From positions 620,001 to 684,000 of the forward strand of contig JAACMV010000020.1 in assembly GCA_010909725.1 (NCBI GenBank): a stretch of 64,000 nucleotides of DNA, read 5' to 3'. The notes under the pieces are model-generated. The model was given only the letters and a program-made list of their open reading frames with translations, ran no database searches and was not told the origin of the DNA. This DNA comes from Picochlorum sp. 'celeri'. Its lineage: Eukaryota; Chlorophyta; Trebouxiophyceae. Every line of letters starts with the position of its first letter. The first letter of the stretch is position 1. Both the position numbers and the translations under genes were made by a program. Below are positions 21,372 to 31,659 of this stretch, one piece after another.

Positions 21372-24300
21372 ATGGACTGGACGAGAAATTCTGCGTTTTC
21401 GCAATCGATGGACGAGGCAAGCCCGAGCCCTGCAAAGGGTGGTGGTCGATTAAATCCGATATATGACACATTAGACTCGGGTATTGTCCCTCAATCCGTG
21501 TTCAGAGAGGAAGAGGAAGTGTTGGACCAGGAAGGTGGGGTGCCACCGTTGTCCTCGCTGGGTCGGTCTGATGTTCCTGTATCGGCTGATGCGTTCGAGT
21601 ATACTGACCCAATACATGGTAAAGAAATAGCTGCTGCGGCGTTGGGAAGTGATCGGCCGGAAGAAGAACGGTTTGAGCAAGTGCTCAGACGGCTTGTGAC
21701 AGGTGAAATGCTGGTTGCGGATGGGATTCGTACGTTTGGGGAAATTTGTGTCAATCGGGCAGACGATTTGCGATCTTTAGCATCTGGACTGGTGGAAGAG
21801 ACGCCACAGTATCATGCTCTCGTGAAGGATGCAGCAGAGCTGGAGGCAGAGGGGCGGACGTGGAGTTTGCTATGGTATCTTTTCGCCATTGAAGATTTGT
21901 CGTTTCCTGCTGGAAAGGGAGGTAATTTTGTATCTGGAGCAGGGTTTGTAAAGACTGTGCGACAGCATGCTACTGATGTTGTATTCCAGGATGGTGTGTT
22001 GAATCGCGCAGCTCGGATTGTGGCCTGGTTGGAGGCGGAACATGCAAAGAGAGATCCGGAGCCTGAACAAGGCGTTGGGCGGAAGGATGGGATTTGGATG
22101 GAGACAAAAGCAATGCTTGATGGCGGTGGTCGATTTGGAGAAGAGAAGGGTGGTGTGCATGTGTCACGGATTGATCCAGATGCCATGGTGAGGGAACAGG
22201 CCAAAATTTCTGCTGATAATGCTAAAGATGAAGAGAGACTGGCCAAGATTATCTGGAGATTTGTCAAGTCTGGTAGATTGTCTGAAGCTGCACGTGTGTG
22301 CCAATATGTGGGACAGCCTTGGAGGGCTGTGTCATTAACTGGGTATGGGATGCATGGTCCTCTGCCTCTTGGGGCCTCGGCAGAGGAGGCGGATGAGGAG
22401 GAGACTGGAGCGCGGCAGAGTGAAACGTTAGCTGGAGAGATAGAGAATGGTGTGGGATCGAAATTGTTATGGAGGTGGGCATGCCATGCCGCATCCAAGA
22501 GGATATCTGAGTCCATTGATGCTGCTGGGTATGGTGTGTACGAGTCTGCTGTGTATGCTCTGCTGGCTGGAGATATCAAGAGGGCAGTCCGAGCTTGTGA
22601 CTCGTGGGAAGATGTGCTTTGGGTCCATTTAAGGTGTTGGCTAGAGTATCACGTTGATTTGTATCTTGTGGAGCAGACAGGGCGAGGGGCGAGTTTGGAT
22701 GGCATTGACATGAGTGAAGATGCAGGCAATCTGGAGTTGCCACATGAGTGGCCGATTACGGATATCTCACGGCAGATGCCACCCAATCTTGAAGAAGCAA
22801 TTACGATGGGAACTGCGAGCTACGGTGGAGTAGAAGTTGGGTCAATTGATAGAACAAAAAGGTATAGGAAAATTCAAGTGGACCTTGCCCTTGGGAAGAT
22901 GGAAGAGCTCTTGGACACGCTGATACATTTGATTGTTCCAGAGACAGGAAGCGAGGAAACTCAGCAGCAAGAAATGTGTCCCCCAGGATTGATGAGATTC
23001 TCAGCACACTTGGCTCTGATGTTGTGGAAGATGAATTTGGTGACGACTGGACAAGATGAGGGGACCCCTTTGTACACAAAATTGAATGATGGCCTCCAAA
23101 AGTTGCTATGGATCTACACTGTGCATTTGATAGATACAAGTGCGTATTCTCTTGTTCCATCATACCTGGTTCATTTGAGGTTGGGTTTGAGAAGAACGAC
23201 AATGCAGCTGTTACTGGAGGAGTCAACATGCAACGAAACAATAACGTCTACACAGCAAATCCTTGTGCTCTGCCAGCAATGGTTTGGAACATATGCTGGC
23301 CAGGGTGACTTTGCAGATGACGAGACTCTCGTATCCATTCGACAGGTATGTTGGCGCAAAATAATCTTGCATACAGTAGTATTGTACACTGATGGTCACA
23401 TCTTTCTATTCTGCAGTTTTGTGACAAATCTAGAGAGTCGAGTTTGGGAGGACCAATCATCAGAGCTCAGCGAATGTGTTGGTTTTTCTTCGACGATTCA
23501 TATAGAGATGAAGCAATAAGGAGGGCAGTGGTATTATGTCGAGACTTTTCTTTGAGTGGTATCCAGGGTACATTGGCTGCCCTTCATCTGTTGAAGGAGG
23601 TGATTCCAACTGCCATTGGTTCTGAAAATGGATTGCTCTCCCTCTGCAGCCGGCCGGAAGAACTCTCACAGTTCCCAGACGTCGTGGAACTAATTTGTTG
23701 GGAGAGATATTTCGAAATACTCCGAGAATACCTCTTATGGGAAGAAATTTATGGCGCTGCTGTGCAGAATATGTTGGAGAGTGATGACAAGGAGGAGAGC
23801 CAAAAGGCATTGCTTGACCTAGAACACGACACTGTCAGCCTTTTGAATGGAATCACAGAATTCATTATGATGGAGGGAATGGAATGGATATCCAGGACAA
23901 CATACAATGATGTATCCACCGCCAAGGAATTGGAAGCCTCGATTGTCATCATGCCTGCAGACACCAACCTCAATGACCTATCTGTTTACCCTGCCTTCTC
24001 AGATGCTTCTCAGACGGACCAAATTTGCACGTTCATAGCCAAGATATGCATTGGCATTATAGATAGTGACTCTGGAATATATTTCGACGCAGTCCCAACT
24101 GACAACAGGGAGATGCCACACCAGCTCCTCCTGAGGCTGTGGATGGACAAATCAAAGCCAGATCCTTTTGCAGACACGTGCATTAGCGTGTTCTCAACCA
24201 TCCTGAAAAACGGAATTAAGATTGGAGAAGATACAATAGATGTGCTGGCCTCCAGTATCACGTCAACACATGACATATCTTCTGCCATTTGCCAAGGGTC

Positions 24301-24496
24301 TTGCCTGCCCCGTCTTGTCCTCCCAGTGGCAGTGCTCCGGGAGGCACTTGCCTACATGGGATCCACAGCTTCCATGGAGAATGCCGAGATCATATTAAAG
24401 AAGGCAGAGCAAGGTTGGAGAGATCTCTGGAGTGACGCAGATCTGAGCGAATTGCGTGCTCACATTGAATCTGGATCCAAACTGCTGAGCTCTTGA
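21372..24496 (+). CDS. NUP107: Nucleoporin NUP107
   Basis: Scaffold protein of the Y-complex of the nuclear pore. Exons 21372-23345 and 23417-24496; intron 23346-23416 (71 bp, GTATGT donor, CTGCAG acceptor), phase 0. Product about 1017 residues, mostly alpha-helical. The family signature is clear around residues 280-420: IWRFVKSGRLSEAARVCQYV, GQPWRAVSLTGY, LWRWACHAAS, YESAVYALLAGDIKRAVRAC and SWEDVLWVHL. The N-terminal about 60 residues are low-complexity and probably disordered. The end of the protein is more divergent than the core. Head-to-head with the ZIP gene. Confidence 0.9.
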
Positions 24497-24756
24497 TCTT
24501 GAAGGCTGTTTGTACTTCCAAGAAACACGGCATTCTGCGCCTGCATCCATTTCCACATGGGCATAGATACACAACGAGTACCGTTAGATACCTTGACATT
24601 TGTAACTTATCCAGTCTATCGTATTTTTTGGCCCCTTTCCGTCGGTCAATCCTTGGTTGACAAGACCCCTCGGGCTGGTCGCGAATTCACAAAACGCGGC
24701 GTATTTTCATCCATCTGACACGATACCTTTAGCCTAAAACTAAAACTATTACTAGA

Positions 24757-25152
24757 ATGATATTAAATCGTGTTAGTATCGCAAAAGTAGCACTATTGGT
24801 GCTCCTAGGAGCCGTGTTTCTGACAACGGTTAGAGCTCAGACTTCTCCAGACGTTTGTGGATGGATCCTTGGGGACGAGAAGGCTCGACAGAACATTCCA
24901 GATGAACCGAGGTCATACATTGTCAAATGTATGACAGGAGACAGCTGTGGAGAGTTGGCTCGCACGTTGTTGAGAATCGTGGGGGATTCAGCAGACATCA
25001 ATGTGTTTGGAAACATGGGCATTTTGACGGGACGTTTTGACTCGAGCATCATTCGACTGTTGTGCAGGTCCAAAGATTTGAAGAGGTTGATTGATATGAT
25101 TGAAATGGATCAAGTCGTAGGATACGATCATGTCATTTCTTCTACATCATAA
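24757..25152 (+). CDS. Small secreted protein with a subtilisin-propeptide (I9)-like fold
   Basis: Single exon, 131 residues. Residues 1-27 form a signal peptide (ALLVLLGAVFLTTVRA, cleavage probably after VRA or RAQ). The mature part resembles the inhibitor I9/propeptide fold: SYIVKCM strand, a helix (GELARTLLRI), NVFGNMGILTGRF like the Y...GF.G motif, a second helix (SKDLKRLIDM), and a closing IEMDQVV like the VEEDxxV end. Cysteines at four places suggest disulfides. No protease domain follows, so it would be a free inhibitor or chaperone-like peptide. It converges on the next gene with only 16 bp between stops. The fold assignment is by pattern and moderately sure. Confidence 0.65.
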   Translation: MILNRVSIAKVALLVLLGAVFLTTVRAQTSPDVCGWILGDEKARQNIPDEPRSYIVKCMTGDSCGELARTLLRIVGDSADINVFGNMGILTGRFDSSIIRLLCRSKDLKRLIDMIEMDQVVGYDHVISSTS

Positions 25153-25168
25153 ATGTTTACAATTCTTT

Positions 25169-26194
25169 TTAATTTGACAATGACTTCATAAAGCGTTGCA
25201 TTTGCCTTGCCAACAATGATATTTGATCTCCTAAACCTAATTCCTCATTCTCATTCTCCTCGACTCCCAACGCCTTCATGACGATGAGATCCAGTTCCTC
25301 TCCTCCCGGCCGAGAAGGCCTCTCTGCTGCCAAAACATATCTCCCTGGGACATCATTGTCTGCAATAAACACTTGCCATTCGCTTGGAAACCTCTTGAAT
25401 ACAGACCCAATATCTCCAATCGGGCGTAACGAATACGTTGTCATAAAATCACCGAGGAAATTATCCCGCAATCGCCTCATGGCAAGCCCAACTCCAACAT
25501 CTCCACTGGACAACCTCGGGTTGAACATGACAAGTGTCTGGGAGGGCTCCAATCTATTACTAATAGCAACAATTTTATCCAAACTAGGAGGATCGGGTGC
25601 AGCCATGACAATCAACTCATCCTCTGGATCCACAGGCGTCCTATCATTGAGACTGGACACTGTAAACGCAGCATCATCCCACTGATTTCGAAGCATAGCA
25701 GCCACTCCAGCATCCGGATAAATAGCCTTGACGGTTACATCCCCACTCCTCTCCACAATATCATCAATGAATCGCTTTGTCATCTTCCAAAAACGAAGCT
25801 GATCACCCTCCTCGGAGTAGACTGGACCAGAGTTTGGGTCCCAAAAGTCTGGCAAGAGAATCTCAACGACACATTTTGAAAATCCAGAGCCCATGGCATC
25901 CACCGTTGCAGCAGCTGATTCTTTAATAGCATCTGTCAAACTGTCTGGAAGGACATCATCATCGCGAGCGATTGTAGCAGGATTCTCATTCGTATCCTCA
26001 GCAGGAACACTGTTTGTCTCGTTCTCTTCAGAGGAAGCTCTGCTCACTTGATGCATTAAATTCACTCCAAACAATTTCTTTGATTGGTTGAAGCAGCGTC
26101 TCTGAGAAATGAATCCAGAATACTTCCCAACTCGGGAGGTGTGGTATCCATGTGAGACATGGGACACACGAGAAGATGCCACAGAACCAACCAT
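25169..26194 (-). CDS. Plastid DUF1995 protein (LPA3-like)
   Basis: Single exon, about 341 residues. The N-terminus is Ser/Arg/His-rich and low in acid, as for a chloroplast transit peptide. The DUF1995 domain starts near residue 105 (KCVVEILLPDFWDP) and includes AIYPDAGVAAMLRNQWDD, ELIVMAAPDPPSLDKI, and LVMFNPRLSSGDVGVGL. In plants one DUF1995 member, LPA3, helps photosystem II assembly; others are less defined. I see no catalytic motif. The gene is tail-to-tail with the small secreted protein gene. Confidence 0.8.
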   Translation of the reverse strand: MVGSVASSRVSHVSHGYHTSRVGKYSGFISQRRCFNQSKKLFGVNLMHQVSRASSEENETNSVPAEDTNENPATIARDDDVLPDSLTDAIKESAAATVDAMGSGFSKCVVEILLPDFWDPNSGPVYSEEGDQLRFWKMTKRFIDDIVERSGDVTVKAIYPDAGVAAMLRNQWDDAAFTVSSLNDRTPVDPEDELIVMAAPDPPSLDKIVAISNRLEPSQTLVMFNPRLSSGDVGVGLAMRRLRDNFLGDFMTTYSLRPIGDIGSVFKRFPSEWQVFIADNDVPGRYVLAAERPSRPGGEELDLIVMKALGVEENENEELGLGDQISLLARQMQRFMKSLSN

Positions 26195-26253
26195 TTGACC
26201 TGTTGTATCTATGCTATTGTTTCAATAATAAAATATAAATCACTATGGCTCCA

Positions 26254-27402
26254 TCACAAGCATCCTAGCTTGGCTTGGAGGGAATGCAAGAAAGAATCTA
26301 GACAACTTGCATCCTGACACTTGGTCCCATTCACCTCTGAGAAACTCACAAATGAAGATGCCAGTTTCGAGAATCCGCCAATTGTTGAGAAAATGTGTTC
26401 TGATCTCGCCATGAGGAGGAGATCGACGTATTGCTGTATAGCCTGAACGCCATTGATTGATGATCTATCACTATGTGATGGTACTGTACAGCAGCGTGGC
26501 ATGTTCACGCCGTGCGGCATCCTAAGAGATAGTTCCGTTGCAAACCGAGCAGAGTCACTAGCAAGAACTAATGATGACTTGCATGTGAGGTCACGTGGCA
26601 GCGATCCAGCCCAATCAAGGATGCGATTTGGAAGGCCTGATGAAAATCCATCAGACCAAGGAACAGCAGGGACCACAGCATCACGGCCGACCCGAATTTC
26701 TGATCCACCTGTTCGAACATGGAGAGATACATGTGATCCAGTCGTCCAATGCTCAAGAAAGTCATCCACAAAAGACGATGCTTGGATCAATGGCTTTGAA
26801 GGTCTTGAGAAGAAGGAAAGAATGAGATTCCCACATTGATAGGAATGGCACCATCCATCAAATTGCGTTCCTTTCTTCGGTTCTTCCCAATTACTTGTAA
26901 TCTGAATCTCATTTCGCTCTGCAAATACAGCATTCAAATCGGGAAGGCGTGCTGTATCAACAAGCCAAATATATGGTGTATTGCTGTCACAGGTCTGTGG
27001 AGGACCGAATGCATAGGAAGGATCAATCGTAATATTCGCATGCAGTTCATCCGCTAGAGATATGATGAAGGACAACCCTCGTATCCTGTCTCCAGAACCC
27101 CCGCAGAGCCCCCACCCTCTACAGCACCTGACTATGAACTTTCGAGAGTTGCGTGGCGAATTGATGCCCTCTAGAATCCGCAACGTGTCAGCATCAACAC
27201 TACTGTAATCATAATAATACGATGTTGATACAGCATCGTCTGTGCTGCTCTGCGACTGTCCTTGAGGAGGGAATGAGAACCGAATCAGCTGGTCAAAGCC
27301 TGTGGACCCAGCACCACTGATGCATGCAAAATACCCCGCCAGGACACTCAAAGCGCCACAAATCCCAAACAATAATATCGTATAGTTTCTTGCACTGCCC
27401 AT
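26254..27402 (-). CDS. Type II membrane fucosyltransferase-like glycosyltransferase
   Basis: Single exon, about 382 residues. A short cytosolic N-terminus, a membrane anchor (ILLFGICGALSVLAGYFA, about 9-26) and a Ser-rich stem lead into a lumenal domain. That domain has CCRGWGLCGGSGDRIRGL, which resembles the nucleotide-sugar-binding G-x-GDRxRG loop of the GT23/GT37/NodZ fucosyltransferase superfamily. HVSLHVRTGG resembles the family's HxRxGD-type motif, and LLLMARSEHIFSTIGGFSKLA resembles the conserved end of the GT-B fold. Many cysteines fit a Golgi lumen protein. The acceptor is unknown; fucose as donor is only the best guess. Confidence 0.65.
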   Translation of the reverse strand: MGSARNYTILLFGICGALSVLAGYFACISGAGSTGFDQLIRFSFPPQGQSQSSTDDAVSTSYYYDYSSVDADTLRILEGINSPRNSRKFIVRCCRGWGLCGGSGDRIRGLSFIISLADELHANITIDPSYAFGPPQTCDSNTPYIWLVDTARLPDLNAVFAERNEIQITSNWEEPKKGTQFDGWCHSYQCGNLILSFFSRPSKPLIQASSFVDDFLEHWTTGSHVSLHVRTGGSEIRVGRDAVVPAVPWSDGFSSGLPNRILDWAGSLPRDLTCKSSLVLASDSARFATELSLRMPHGVNMPRCCTVPSHSDRSSINGVQAIQQYVDLLLMARSEHIFSTIGGFSKLASSFVSFSEVNGTKCQDASCLDSFLHSLQAKLGCL

Positions 27403-27974
27403 GTGTGTTTTGTTTCACAACCTTTTTTGCTCTGCCAGGAGTTTGTTTGATTGAAATGAGGTCGTCGTCAACACACCTTGGCACCTGAGGGGACCATGGT
27501 TATTTGTTGCCACGCCATCTGTCACAGCAGCAAAAACTGTAGACTGTGAAGAAAATTGAATTTCAGTGTCATCAAAGGCTCATGCAGCTCATGGTGTTGG
27601 AAGAACAGGGGGGCTTCGACAACAAATTCAAACATCCGGTCCAAGCACCTGGGCGATAGGGGAATGACGTCTCTAGATCCCACCCTGGGAAGATTGGTGT
27701 CATCACCTGTCAACTAGGCTGATTGATGGGACTGTCGCCCATGCTGTCCAAGAAAGCATACTCCCTCGCCCATCAGGGCGAGCCACAAGAGATTATACCA
27801 GTAAAATGACATTGGATTCTTTCACAATATAGATAATTGCCATCTAATTTGGACACTGTGGACGATTGTGAGCAAGGTACTGGGTCTGCGGGTGCATTCT
27901 AGAACGTTACTGAAGGAGCCAGTGCAGTCTTTGAAGTGATACGGGCCACGGTATTTGTGGCCTTGGAAGCAACC
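27403..27974. other. Intergenic between the glycosyltransferase and ClpF genes
   Basis: 572 bp between divergent genes. I see no supported gene and no repeat family. A GAAAATTGAATTT motif lies at about 27550. The frame on the plus strand from 27936 is the upstream extension of ClpF through a GTG, not a separate gene. Confidence 0.4.
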
Positions 27975-29096
27975 ATGGTACTCTCGAAATCACTGTCTGT
28001 GCGTGGGGTTGGGCAGGGAGCGGCGTCTACCCTGCTCCGACATGCGAGGCGACATGTCGGATGTGCCAAGGGCCTCTCGATGCAGCATACTATGAAAACA
28101 AATGGATATAACGATGATGGATGTTTTGGATGGATCGCTCCCAAGGCGACACGAAAACGGCTGGTCGCCGTGGGGTCGGCGAGCAGCAACCGAGAGCACA
28201 CGGCCATGATGCTCACGAGCGAACGATCTGGCATGGTGAACCGCGAAGTCGTGTTGTTTCTACTTCAGTTGGAACTGGATTCACAGTTACAGCGCGCGTT
28301 GACGTACGAAGACTTTGATTTGGTCAAGGATGTAAGGGAACGGAGGAACAAGGTGGATGGAGCGCTGCGGGAGATGCAAAAGGCAAAAGGATATGGGTGT
28401 GGATCCCGCCGGTCTGGGCAGTCTGGCCAGTTTGGAACGCTTGCTCCTAAAGCATTATCTATTCGAGCGAAACTCTCGAAAGCCATAGAGGAGGAAGACT
28501 ATTCCTATGCTGCTCAGCTGAGGGATGAACTGGCAGCGATTGAGGAACATTCTGCAGAGGCCAACATGCCGTGCCCAGTGGTTGATCCACAGTTTTCTCT
28601 TGGAGAGATGATAATACATAATTCAAAAGGATATCGAGGGGTTATTTGCGGTTGGGATTTGGCATGCTGTGAAGATGATGCATGGAAGATTCAGAACAAT
28701 GCTGGTGCATTGAAGCATGGAACAGACCAAGTGTTCTATCACGTGCTGGTGAACATTGCTGATTGGCCAATTGATGATGATCTTGCCCCTGTTGCATATG
28801 TTCCAGAGGAAGCGTTAGATTCGGTTGCATTGGCAGATTTTGATTCTGAAGAGCCATTGGTGAATGCACAGTTCCAGCATCCATATTCCTACCTCATGTT
28901 TCTCGGAACAGATGGGCACGGTAATATGATTCCGTGTAAACAATTGCGAGAAAAGTATTGTGTGGAGAGAAGAGATGTGTATCCCAGTGACTGGGAGGAT
29001 GGGGAAGGATCCTCAGATAGCAGGGGGACCATCATTCCTGGGATAGACATGAGTTCATTGGACAATGATGACGACCACGGCGAGGATGATGATTGA
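27975..29096 (+). CDS. ClpF-like plastid adaptor (UVR + YccV domains)
   Basis: Likely selector that brings substrates to the chloroplast Clp protease. Single exon, about 373 residues. The N-terminus is basic and Ser/His-rich, consistent with a transit peptide. Two UVR-type motifs follow (LQRALTYEDFDLVKDVRERR and LSKAIEEEDYSYAAQLRDEL). The YccV/HspQ-like domain begins at FSLGEMIIHNSKGYRGVICG and includes QVFYHVLVNI and YVPEEALD. This order matches Arabidopsis ClpF. The C-terminus is a short acidic Asp tail. The frame opens further upstream at a GTG (27936); ATG 27975 is used. Confidence 0.82.
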   Translation: MVLSKSLSVRGVGQGAASTLLRHARRHVGCAKGLSMQHTMKTNGYNDDGCFGWIAPKATRKRLVAVGSASSNREHTAMMLTSERSGMVNREVVLFLLQLELDSQLQRALTYEDFDLVKDVRERRNKVDGALREMQKAKGYGCGSRRSGQSGQFGTLAPKALSIRAKLSKAIEEEDYSYAAQLRDELAAIEEHSAEANMPCPVVDPQFSLGEMIIHNSKGYRGVICGWDLACCEDDAWKIQNNAGALKHGTDQVFYHVLVNIADWPIDDDLAPVAYVPEEALDSVALADFDSEEPLVNAQFQHPYSYLMFLGTDGHGNMIPCKQLREKYCVERRDVYPSDWEDGEGSSDSRGTIIPGIDMSSLDNDDDHGEDDD

Positions 29097-29203
29097 TTAT
29101 ACAGATATTTTTTTTCTTTTCGGTGTTGTTTCTTCCAAACGCGTTTCATGTAATTCGTGATAATAAAGATTGAGAATTTCAATCAACATTGACCAAAATA
29201 TAA

Positions 29204-29758
29204 TCATCTTCCTCTCTTGAGCTGCCTCTCTGCATCATCCACACTCTTCATCATACGATCCAGTCTCTTCTTTGGGAAATTTGCCTTGAGTCCGAACGAT
29301 ACCAACTGCCCGTCCAGAGCATTCACAGCAGAATACATTTGACTATATGATGGACGCCCAGCAAACTTTGGATCGCGTCTGTACTTGCTCACCCATTTCA
29401 CACTGATATCTTTGAGCTCACCCATTGCCTTTTCACGCTCGTCAGTATTTGGCTCCTTCTCCAAAGCAGATCTGATACCATCAATCACCTGCTGTGTTTC
29501 CTCAAGGTACTCTGCACTGCGATCCTCACCAATTCCAAGGAACGCCTGCGCTGGGCTTCCCACAGCCCACAGAGACAAACCACCCATCATCAATGCAGAT
29601 CGGCGATCTACGACAGCATCATTCGTTGACGCCTCGCAGCGAGCAACCATGGATCTCCTCTGTCCAGACACAGGCACCACCCTTGTGGTCCTCTTCGATC
29701 CACACACAGCCACAGGTGTCGTCTTGCTCACCGTCAGCATCATCATTCTCCTGCACAT
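29204..29758 (-). CDS. PSB27: Photosystem II assembly factor Psb27
   Basis: Lumenal protein that binds CP43 during photosystem II assembly and repair. Single exon, about 184 residues. A Ser/Arg/Thr/Val-rich transit peptide is followed by a lumen-targeting segment with a twin arginine (VVDRRSALMMGG) and cleavage after SPAQA. The mature four-helix domain has EYLEETQQVIDGIRSALE, VSKYRRDPKFAGRPSYSQMY, SAVNALDGQLVSFG and PKKRLDRMMKSVDDAERQL, all matching Psb27. Several ATGs lie in series at the start; 29758 is the first. The twin arginine may indicate Tat rather than Sec transport. Confidence 0.92.
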   Translation of the reverse strand: MCRRMMMLTVSKTTPVAVCGSKRTTRVVPVSGQRRSMVARCEASTNDAVVDRRSALMMGGLSLWAVGSPAQAFLGIGEDRSAEYLEETQQVIDGIRSALEKEPNTDEREKAMGELKDISVKWVSKYRRDPKFAGRPSYSQMYSAVNALDGQLVSFGLKANFPKKRLDRMMKSVDDAERQLKRGR

Positions 29759-30448
29759 ATGAGAGATCAATCAATCGATATCAAAAACCCACGTCACAAG
29801 GATGATATCGCCATCAGTATGCCAAGGAGACCGATGCCGATGATCCATGCATCCAAAGACGTACAGATATATAGGATTGTAATAGAAAAATTCAGAGAAA
29901 ATGGTAATTTGAAAACAACACGGTGCAAATGTGTGGAACGTAGGCGATCCGTGTCGTCGATTTCGACGGTACGTAATGTATCTATTCAAGGAATATTCCG
30001 TCAATAAATAGATTTGGTGCAACGACCACCCGCATCCGTGTGAGATCAAGCTTGGAATATCGGACTCATCCTCCAAAATTTTGATTTCATCTAAAAATAT
30101 ACCGGTCTAGTACTATTCTGTGGTACATATCTGTGTATATAGTTGCGTAGAACTGGTATAAGATACAAACGCAGTTTCCAACGTGGCCTAACAACCATTC
30201 ATTGCGCAGTCTTGGTATTCAGTCCTGCGAGCTTATTTCCTTTCGGCAGGTATCCAATTATATGTTATAACACCTACAGAGAAGATTAATAACGTGTCTG
30301 TGTGATATTGTGTAGACGAGGACCACGGTGGTTGTTGAGCGAGGTCGTTGGTTGGCTGTTGGGAACGAAAACAGCGCCATCGTCGTCAGAGCATAGTAGG
30401 ATACTTACTATTTATTTATAGATAGTTGCTTCTGCATTATTTCTCGTC
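29759..30448. other. Intergenic, divergent promoters of Psb27 and the KEN-box protein
   Basis: 690 bp with no supported gene. It contains A/T-rich motifs (GGTAATTTGAAAAC at about 29903, CAAAATTTTGATTT at about 30076) like those upstream of other genes here. Its length suggests long 5' UTRs or a larger promoter than is usual in this window. Confidence 0.4.
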
Positions 30449-31633
30449 ATGTCGTCGTCCAAGAAAGCGGAGAGGCAGTTGAAGGAGCTGCGGAGGTTGA
30501 TGCCATGGAACTGGGATGCCAGGGTGGAGGAGCATCCTCCTGGGGAGAAGGCGATGCATGATTTTGAGGATATTGTCAACTATCGTGTGGGTGGGAGGAA
30601 GAGGAGGAGTGGATCTTTGGCGGCTGTTGCGCAGAAGACTGTAGTGCCCAGGAAGAAGAAGACGTCAAAGAAGCTCACGCACGAGTATGATGAGAGCAAC
30701 AAGGAAAATATACCGCCAGAAGAGCTCCCGGCACATGTTACGAAGGAGAATATACCTGTAGCAGAGGAAGAGCCTGTCAAGGAAAGCTTGCCTGTAGCAG
30801 AAGAAGAGCCTGTCAAGGAAAGCTTGCCTATAGCAGATGAAGAGCCTGCCAAAGAGAAGAAGGAAGAACACGTCAAGGAAGAAGAAGAAGAAGAAGAAGT
30901 GAAGAAGGAGTGTGATGTAGCAAAATTGTCACCTCGTGTTGAGAATTTGGCGAAAGAGAGTTCACCAATGCATGGAGAGAAAACACCGGCACTTGTGAAA
31001 GAAAAGTCTGTCGTTCTTGGTGAGACCCCTGCTGCGATTTCTCCAGGATTGATGCTGACGCCAGCGTCAGCAGCCTCACAAGGTCTGTCGTCTGAGCAAC
31101 GACAACCAAGGTTGAAAAAGGAACATTCCTTGTCTGGTCGTGTAGACAAAGCTAAGTCAGTGGGTAAAGCTGTCCGATCACATACTGTGATGGCAAAAAA
31201 GCAGGCAAGAAGAGTAACTTTTGCAACTCCTGAAGCTGCACTCTCTCTTTCTCCAGACACAGTCGATGCCACCCAGCACTCGACTGCTCGCATTGTTCGA
31301 TTTAGTGATAATTTTTCGATAGATCTTTCGAAATACGGATCTGCGCTGAAAATGAAGAGGCCCTCAAGTTGCCCTCCACTGTTCAGAACTCTTCCAGATC
31401 ATGGCAGACGAGTGGCTTCTCCAGGAAAGAATCCAGCTCGCGTGTTTGCAACATTGCAAGAACAGAAGAGTGCATCGAGACGAGCGACGCCGTATATGAA
31501 ACGTGATACAGCAGTGTTCTCTAGAGAAGTGGTATTATCTAGGCTCATTCGAGAGGGAGTGGGATTGAAAGACTCAGCAGGTAGTAGTGTTGCACCATAT
31601 GCCTTGCCTCCAGGCAAGCCTCTGCGTCTTTAG
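30449..31633 (+). CDS. Unrecognised protein with KEN boxes, CDK sites and an RVTF motif
   Basis: Single exon, 394 residues, mostly disordered. Seen in the sequence: two KEN boxes (NKENIPP at about 84-90, TKENIPV at about 98-104); short Glu/Pro repeats (PVAEEEPVKESL, repeated about two and a half times, 103-135); a Glu run; at least eight S/T-P sites (for example KLSPR, LMLTPAS, SLSPD, VASPGK, RATPYMK); and RRVTFATP at about 254-261, which fits the PP1-docking RVxF motif. A compact C-terminal segment (RVFATLQEQ, FSREVVLSRLIREGVGL) is probably the folded or conserved part. KEN boxes mark APC/C substrates, so I infer a cell-cycle regulator. It is tail-to-tail with ADCK1, 26 bp apart. Confidence 0.6.
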   Translation: MSSSKKAERQLKELRRLMPWNWDARVEEHPPGEKAMHDFEDIVNYRVGGRKRRSGSLAAVAQKTVVPRKKKTSKKLTHEYDESNKENIPPEELPAHVTKENIPVAEEEPVKESLPVAEEEPVKESLPIADEEPAKEKKEEHVKEEEEEEEVKKECDVAKLSPRVENLAKESSPMHGEKTPALVKEKSVVLGETPAAISPGLMLTPASAASQGLSSEQRQPRLKKEHSLSGRVDKAKSVGKAVRSHTVMAKKQARRVTFATPEAALSLSPDTVDATQHSTARIVRFSDNFSIDLSKYGSALKMKRPSSCPPLFRTLPDHGRRVASPGKNPARVFATLQEQKSASRRATPYMKRDTAVFSREVVLSRLIREGVGLKDSAGSSVAPYALPPGKPLRL

Positions 31634-31659
31634 GATGTAAGTACATACATAATATATAT

